Part shown: piece after piece, positions 6,587 through 10,230 of the stretch
How positions within the stretch are numbered: position 1 is the first letter of the stretch
How the letters are laid out: each line of letters starts with the position of its first letter
Assembly (NCBI GenBank): GCA_934249215.1
Contig: CAKQKN010000046.1
Location: forward strand, 1 to 10,230
Reading direction: 5' to 3'
DNA length: 10,230 nt
Origin: an uncultured Clostridia bacterium
GTDB taxonomy: Bacteria; Bacillota; Clostridia; Christensenellales; Borkfalkiaceae
Notes under the pieces: model-generated
Databases searched by the model: none
What the model saw: only the letters and a program-made list of their open reading frames with translations
What the model was told of the DNA's origin: nothing
Made by a program: the position numbers and the translations under genes

Positions 6587-7330
6587 ATGTTGGAATCTTT
6601 TTCGCAATATCTGAACACGCTTCTCGAATACCTGATGTCCACGGGCAACATGTCCCGCGACGATGCCGTAAGGACGATAACCGTCACGGTTATATCTTCG
6701 CTCGTCGTTGCCGTCGGGTTTTACGTTCTGAAAGCCGTGGCAACATGTCTGATGGCAAAAAAACAGGGCATAAAAAAATGGTGGCTCGGCGCGCTTCCGT
6801 ACTTTAACTACGCCGTAATCGGTAAGTTATGCGGTCCCGTGCGCGTTTTTGGCTTTACGATTAAAAATATGGGGCTGCTTGCCGCGATTTTCTTGTTCGT
6901 CGAGCACATGATCGGCGTAGTGCAGTCCGTATCGTATTTACTTGTAACGTCTGTCGGTCAAACCCCGTTCACTGCTGTGTTTTATCAGATAATGACCTTT
7001 ATTTACGTATATTTCAGCAATGCGATAAATCTTGTATATTTCTGCGCTTTTCTGTTCACGTGCTTCGGTTTGTTCGGAAAATACGCACCCGACAAACGAA
7101 TTCTTTTCACCTGCCTGAGTATATTTCAGCCGATTTACGCGATATTGCTTCTCGTTATCCGCAACAAAAAGCCGTACGCAAGTTTCGACGATTTTGTCAA
7201 GCAGAAAATGGCGGAGCGTTTCGGTCAATCGTACGATCCGTATTCCAATCCTTACGAAACGCACGAGAATCCGTTTCTTAACGAAAAACAAAAGGACGAA
7301 AAAGACGAGAATCCTTTTGACGAATATTGA
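6587..7330 (+). CDS. Multi-pass membrane protein with an NPF/NPY-rich acidic tail
   Basis: The 247-residue product is not a family I can name with certainty. Hydrophobic segments lie at about residues 29-54, 94-120, 131-164 (long enough for two passes with a short turn) and 171-192. A conserved-looking MAKKQGIKKWWLGALPYFNY (56-75) links the first two, resembling a motif I associate with uncharacterised Clostridial membrane proteins. The C-terminal 50 residues are hydrophilic and acidic, with repeated short motifs DPY (217-219), NPY (221-223), NPF (228-230) and NPF (242-244), so a cytosolic interaction tail is plausible. The start has GGAG about 10 nt upstream. It follows proS by 108 bp and precedes mnmE by 20 bp, so co-transcription with tRNA genes is likely; a functional link is not shown. 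Confidence 0.78.
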   Translation: MLESFSQYLNTLLEYLMSTGNMSRDDAVRTITVTVISSLVVAVGFYVLKAVATCLMAKKQGIKKWWLGALPYFNYAVIGKLCGPVRVFGFTIKNMGLLAAIFLFVEHMIGVVQSVSYLLVTSVGQTPFTAVFYQIMTFIYVYFSNAINLVYFCAFLFTCFGLFGKYAPDKRILFTCLSIFQPIYAILLLVIRNKKPYASFDDFVKQKMAERFGQSYDPYSNPYETHENPFLNEKQKDEKDENPFDEY

Positions 7331-7350
7331 CGGGGCGAGGCGTTACGTTT

Positions 7351-8712
7351 ATGGAATGTATTTCCGCAATTTCAACCGCACCTGGAACGGGCGGCGTAGC
7401 GATTATAAGAATTAGCGGCGAAAACGCATTGTCCGTCGCCGAAAAAATGTTTTTTCCCGCGGGGAAAACGGCGGTAAAAGACTTTGAACCGTACCGCATG
7501 TATGTCGGCGAAATCGACGCGACGGATTTTCGGGATAAGGGGATGTGCGTCTATTTCAAAGCCCCGAAAAGTTTTACCGGCGAAAACGTTATCGAGCTTC
7601 ACTGTCACGGCGGCGAGGCACTCGCCCACGGAATCCTCGAAAAAACGTTTGACTGCGGCGCACGCCCGGCGACGAACGGCGAATTTACGAAAAGGGCGTT
7701 TTTGAACGGCAAACTTTCGCTTTCTTCCTGCGAAGGGCTTATCGATATGATAAACAGCGAAAGCGTCGCGCAGATCAAGTCGGGTTTCTATCTGTTCAAA
7801 GAGAAACTTAGAAATCGGATCGAAGCCGTTCAGTCGGTGCTTACCGACGTCCTCGCGGGGATTGACGCTAATATAGATTATCCCGAAGAGGGGCTAATAA
7901 CCGACGACGGTGCAGCCATAAAAGAAAAACTGCTCGCCGTCGAAAAAGACGTAAAAAAACTCGTCGATTCATATTCCGAAGGTCGCATTCTCGTGAACGG
8001 AATCAAAGTCGCGCTCGTAGGCAAAACCAATACCGGAAAGAGTTCTCTTCTCAACGCATTGACTGGCGAACAACGCGCAATCGTAACCGATATCGAGGGA
8101 ACCACCCGCGACGTAGTGGAGGGTAACCTGCAAATCAACGGCGTCAAATTCACCGTTTACGACACGGCAGGCATAAGGGAGACGAACGATCCCGTCGAAC
8201 TTCTGGGCATCAAGCGCTCGAAAGATCTGATAAACGCGTCCGACGTCATACTATACGTAACCGACGGAACGGAATCGGACGGCGAGGTCAAACGCTTCAT
8301 ATCCGAACTTACGGATAAAAAATACGTCATCGTAAAGAATAAATCCGATCTTTCTTCAGCCGAAAAAAAATCCGAAACCGATAAAAACTCGGCGCAAGAA
8401 CCGTTGAAAACTCTTGCGGTGTCTTGTCTTACGGGCGAAAACATAGAAAAACTCAAAAACGTTTTATATAAACTCGGTGCAAACGATGTTCGGACCGACG
8501 GCGGTTACGTTACGGAAAAGCGGCATTACTACGCGCTCAAAGATTCGCTTGAACCGCTCGAAAGCGCAATAAACGCAATCGGCGTTCAGCCGCTTGATCT
8601 GATCTCTTACGACGTAAAAGCATGTTGGGAAAAGCTCGGCGAAATCACGGGAACCACGGCAAGCGAAAGAATTATCGATGAAATATTCTCGAAGTTCTGC
8701 GTCGGCAAATAA
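7351..8712 (+). CDS. mnmE: tRNA uridine-5-carboxymethylaminomethyl modification GTPase MnmE
   Basis: The 453-residue protein has the usual MnmE length. With MnmG it modifies the wobble uridine at C5 in certain tRNAs, using GTP hydrolysis and a one-carbon folate donor. The N-terminal folate-binding domain starts ISAISTAPGTGGVAIIRISG (4-23) and includes NGEFTKRAFLNGKLSL (109-124). The GTPase domain shows the P-loop GKTNTGKSS (224-232), GTTRD (250-254), DTAG (271-274) and NKSD (330-333). The C terminus carries the diagnostic FCVGK with its Cys (449-453). ATG 7351 is preferred over an in-frame TTG at 7327, because the family N terminus begins there and GAGG lies about 10 nt upstream; the TTG overlaps the previous stop codon and might add eight residues. 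The partner mnmG does not follow here. Confidence 0.97.
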   Translation: MECISAISTAPGTGGVAIIRISGENALSVAEKMFFPAGKTAVKDFEPYRMYVGEIDATDFRDKGMCVYFKAPKSFTGENVIELHCHGGEALAHGILEKTFDCGARPATNGEFTKRAFLNGKLSLSSCEGLIDMINSESVAQIKSGFYLFKEKLRNRIEAVQSVLTDVLAGIDANIDYPEEGLITDDGAAIKEKLLAVEKDVKKLVDSYSEGRILVNGIKVALVGKTNTGKSSLLNALTGEQRAIVTDIEGTTRDVVEGNLQINGVKFTVYDTAGIRETNDPVELLGIKRSKDLINASDVILYVTDGTESDGEVKRFISELTDKKYVIVKNKSDLSSAEKKSETDKNSAQEPLKTLAVSCLTGENIEKLKNVLYKLGANDVRTDGGYVTEKRHYYALKDSLEPLESAINAIGVQPLDLISYDVKACWEKLGEITGTTASERIIDEIFSKFCVGK

Positions 8713-8774
8713 CTTCACGGCAAGGGATAACAACCCGTCCGCCGTTTCATCAAGGACGAAATCAGGGAGGCAAA

Positions 8775-9677
8775 ATGGTCGCAAATCTCGATCTTTACAG
8801 GGTATTTTATACGGTTGCCAAGTGCGGGAGCCTTACGAAGGCCGCCGACGAGCTTTTCATATCACAGCCCGCGGTTTCTCAGGCGATTAAACAGCTTGAA
8901 TCGCAACTCGGGGGGAAACTTTTTAATCGTCTTGCTCGCGGAATGGAACTTACGGAATCGGGCGGCAAACAGATGTTCGAAATCGTTTCCGAAGTCATCG
9001 AAAAACTCGATAAAGCCGAAAAAAGTTTTTCGCAACTTAAAAAGAGCGCGTCCGGCGCCATTCGCATCAGCGCGTCGGATACGGTTACGAGATATTACCT
9101 TATGAAATATATTAAGGAATATCACGAAATGTACCCGAACGTAACGATGACGTTTACCGATTCGTCGTCCCGCAAATCGCTCGATCTCATTAAATCCGAC
9201 AAAGCCGACGTCGCGTTCGTCAATCTGCCGATCGAGGATTCGGCAGTGGAGTTTACCGGACAAACGGGCAAGATTCACGACGTTTTTGCCGCAAGCAAGA
9301 AGTTTTCCAATCTGTTCGGAAAAGAAATCGATCTTAAAACGATCGGCAACTATCCTATTTTGCTGCTCGACACGACAACGACGACGCGAATGGAAATCGA
9401 CAGGTTTACTCACGATATGAATATCTATATTGCCCCCGAATTCGAACTTTCGTCCGCCGAACTTATGATCTCGATGGCTAAAAGCGGACTTGGTATCGCG
9501 TGCATCCCGCGCGAGTACATCCAGAGCGAACTCGAGAGCGGGGAACTTACCGAACTCAACGTAACGCCGCAATTCCCGATACGCGCAATCGGCGTCGTCG
9601 TGAATAAAAAGAGAGATTATTCTTTCGCGCTTTCGGAATTTTTGAAATTGCTTAATAAATATGAAACAAACGATTGA
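8775..9677 (+). CDS. LysR-family transcriptional regulator
   Basis: The 300-residue protein has the normal LysR architecture. The N-terminal winged helix-turn-helix is clear: FYTVAKCGSLTKAADELF (11-28) then ISQPAVSQAIKQLESQLGGKLFNR (29-52) and LTESG (59-63). A linker helix (about 65-92) leads to a two-lobed effector domain beginning GAIRISASDTVTRYYL (94-109), with DVAFVN (145-150) and SGLGIACIPREY (237-248). The ligand cannot be read from sequence. A run of five Thr (200-204) sits in the effector domain. A strong AGGGAGG ends 4 nt before the ATG. It lies 62 bp after mnmE with no terminator and overlaps the next gene by 17 bp, so it is embedded in the operon rather than divergent from a target gene, as many LysR genes are. 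Confidence 0.95.
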   Translation: MVANLDLYRVFYTVAKCGSLTKAADELFISQPAVSQAIKQLESQLGGKLFNRLARGMELTESGGKQMFEIVSEVIEKLDKAEKSFSQLKKSASGAIRISASDTVTRYYLMKYIKEYHEMYPNVTMTFTDSSSRKSLDLIKSDKADVAFVNLPIEDSAVEFTGQTGKIHDVFAASKKFSNLFGKEIDLKTIGNYPILLLDTTTTTRMEIDRFTHDMNIYIAPEFELSSAELMISMAKSGLGIACIPREYIQSELESGELTELNVTPQFPIRAIGVVVNKKRDYSFALSEFLKLLNKYETND

Positions 9678-10230
9678 CGGCATTTCGGATGCCGGCGCGG
9701 ATTATATAATCGACAAACTCGAATCGGCGGGATTCGAGGGATATTACGTCGGCGGTTGCGTGCGGAACTTTTTGCTCGATTTGCCGATAAAAGATTACGA
9801 TATCACAACGTCCGCATCCCCTAAAATCGTGATGGAATTATTCGGCGATCGGGTTATCGTCGATTCCGGAATAAGACACGGAACGGTCAGGGTGCTTTTA
9901 AACGGGCGGGTTTATGAAGTAACTTCTTTCAGAAAAGAGGGTAAATACAGCGATTGCCGTCACCCGGATAAAGTCTATTTTTGTAACGATCTGGGCGAAG
10001 ATCTCAAGCGAAGGGATTTTACGTGCAACGCCATGGCTTTTTCAAAAAAGCAAGGTATTATCGATAATTTTAACGGAGTTTATGATACGCGTAATCATAT
10101 TCTAAAAGCTGTCGGTGTTGCTTCGACGAGGTTTAAGGAAGACGCTTTGCGAATACTCCGCGGACTGCGATTCCGTTCTGAATTCGGTTTTTCGACGGAA
10201 GAAAGAACTGCTCGTGCGATGCATTCAAAC
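9661..10230 (+). CDS. cca: CCA-adding enzyme / poly(A) polymerase family, N-terminal part
   Basis: The first 190 residues are present; the gene runs off the right edge. It is a class II nucleotidyltransferase, the family that builds or repairs the 3'-CCA end of tRNA in the cytoplasm. Visible motifs are YVGGCVRNFLL (29-39), the catalytic DYD (45-47), GIRHGTVRVLL (70-80), YEVTSFRKEGKYSD (85-98), EDLKRRDFTCNAMAF (113-127) and FKEDALRILRGLRF (158-171). Residue 35 is Asn where most homologues have Asp in the VRD motif. The ATG overlaps the last 17 bp of the LysR gene in another frame and has no clear ribosome site, suggesting translational coupling. CCA-adding, A-adding and poly(A) polymerase activities cannot be separated by these motifs alone. 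Confidence 0.93.
   Translation, partial: MKQTIDGISDAGADYIIDKLESAGFEGYYVGGCVRNFLLDLPIKDYDITTSASPKIVMELFGDRVIVDSGIRHGTVRVLLNGRVYEVTSFRKEGKYSDCRHPDKVYFCNDLGEDLKRRDFTCNAMAFSKKQGIIDNFNGVYDTRNHILKAVGVASTRFKEDALRILRGLRFRSEFGFSTEERTARAMHSN

Noticed and set aside
1..10230. Search for a defence system, mobile element, CRISPR array or tRNA/rRNA gene
   Set aside because: No direct-repeat array, transposase, recombinase, nuclease-helicase pair, toxin-antitoxin pair or cloverleaf could be supported; all large genes belong to housekeeping or regulatory families or are plain membrane proteins.

Overview
The window looks like chromosomal DNA from a low-to-medium GC Gram-positive-type bacterium, most likely an uncultured member of the Clostridia (Bacillota). 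Supporting signs are purine-rich Shine-Dalgarno (SD) sites, good sigma-A-type promoters (TTGACA / TATAAT with 17-bp spacers), short gene spacing, a prolyl-tRNA synthetase of the short archaeal/eukaryote-like class, and an RDD-family membrane protein. The species assignment is inference; there is no rRNA or other definitive marker. Coding sequence is of mixed composition and rich in GAA, CGA and TCG. One intergenic block (about 1552-2087) is clearly more AT-rich.

Layout. (1) 1-1551, minus strand: a two-gene unit encoding an RDD-family membrane protein (549-1358) and a four-helix membrane protein of unknown function (29-505). It is driven by a near-consensus promoter at 1523-1551, through a leader of about 155 nt, and ends in a hairpin at the left edge. 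(2) 1552-2087: non-coding DNA full of inverted repeats, ending in the promoter and paired palindromic operator of the next gene. (3) 2088-2777, plus: a TetR-family regulator, probably autoregulated. (4) 2788-2832: a strong hairpin shared as a terminator by the convergent TetR and transketolase genes. (5) 2843-4822, minus: complete transketolase, with its own promoter. (6) 4976-10230, plus: a probable polycistron reading proS, a 247-residue membrane protein, mnmE, a LysR-type regulator and the start of a CCA-adding enzyme/poly(A) polymerase-family gene cut by the window end. No convincing internal terminator is visible in this run.

How the genes fit together. Three of the five rightward genes act on tRNA: charging with proline, wobble-uridine modification, and (by family) 3'-CCA synthesis. 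The membrane protein and the LysR regulator sit among them without an obvious target. Transketolase links glycolysis with the pentose phosphate pathway and is separately transcribed. I found no CRISPR array, transposase, integrase, toxin-antitoxin pair, phage gene or clear defence system. Most of the window is ordinary housekeeping DNA; the least explained part is the 1359-2087 intergenic region.
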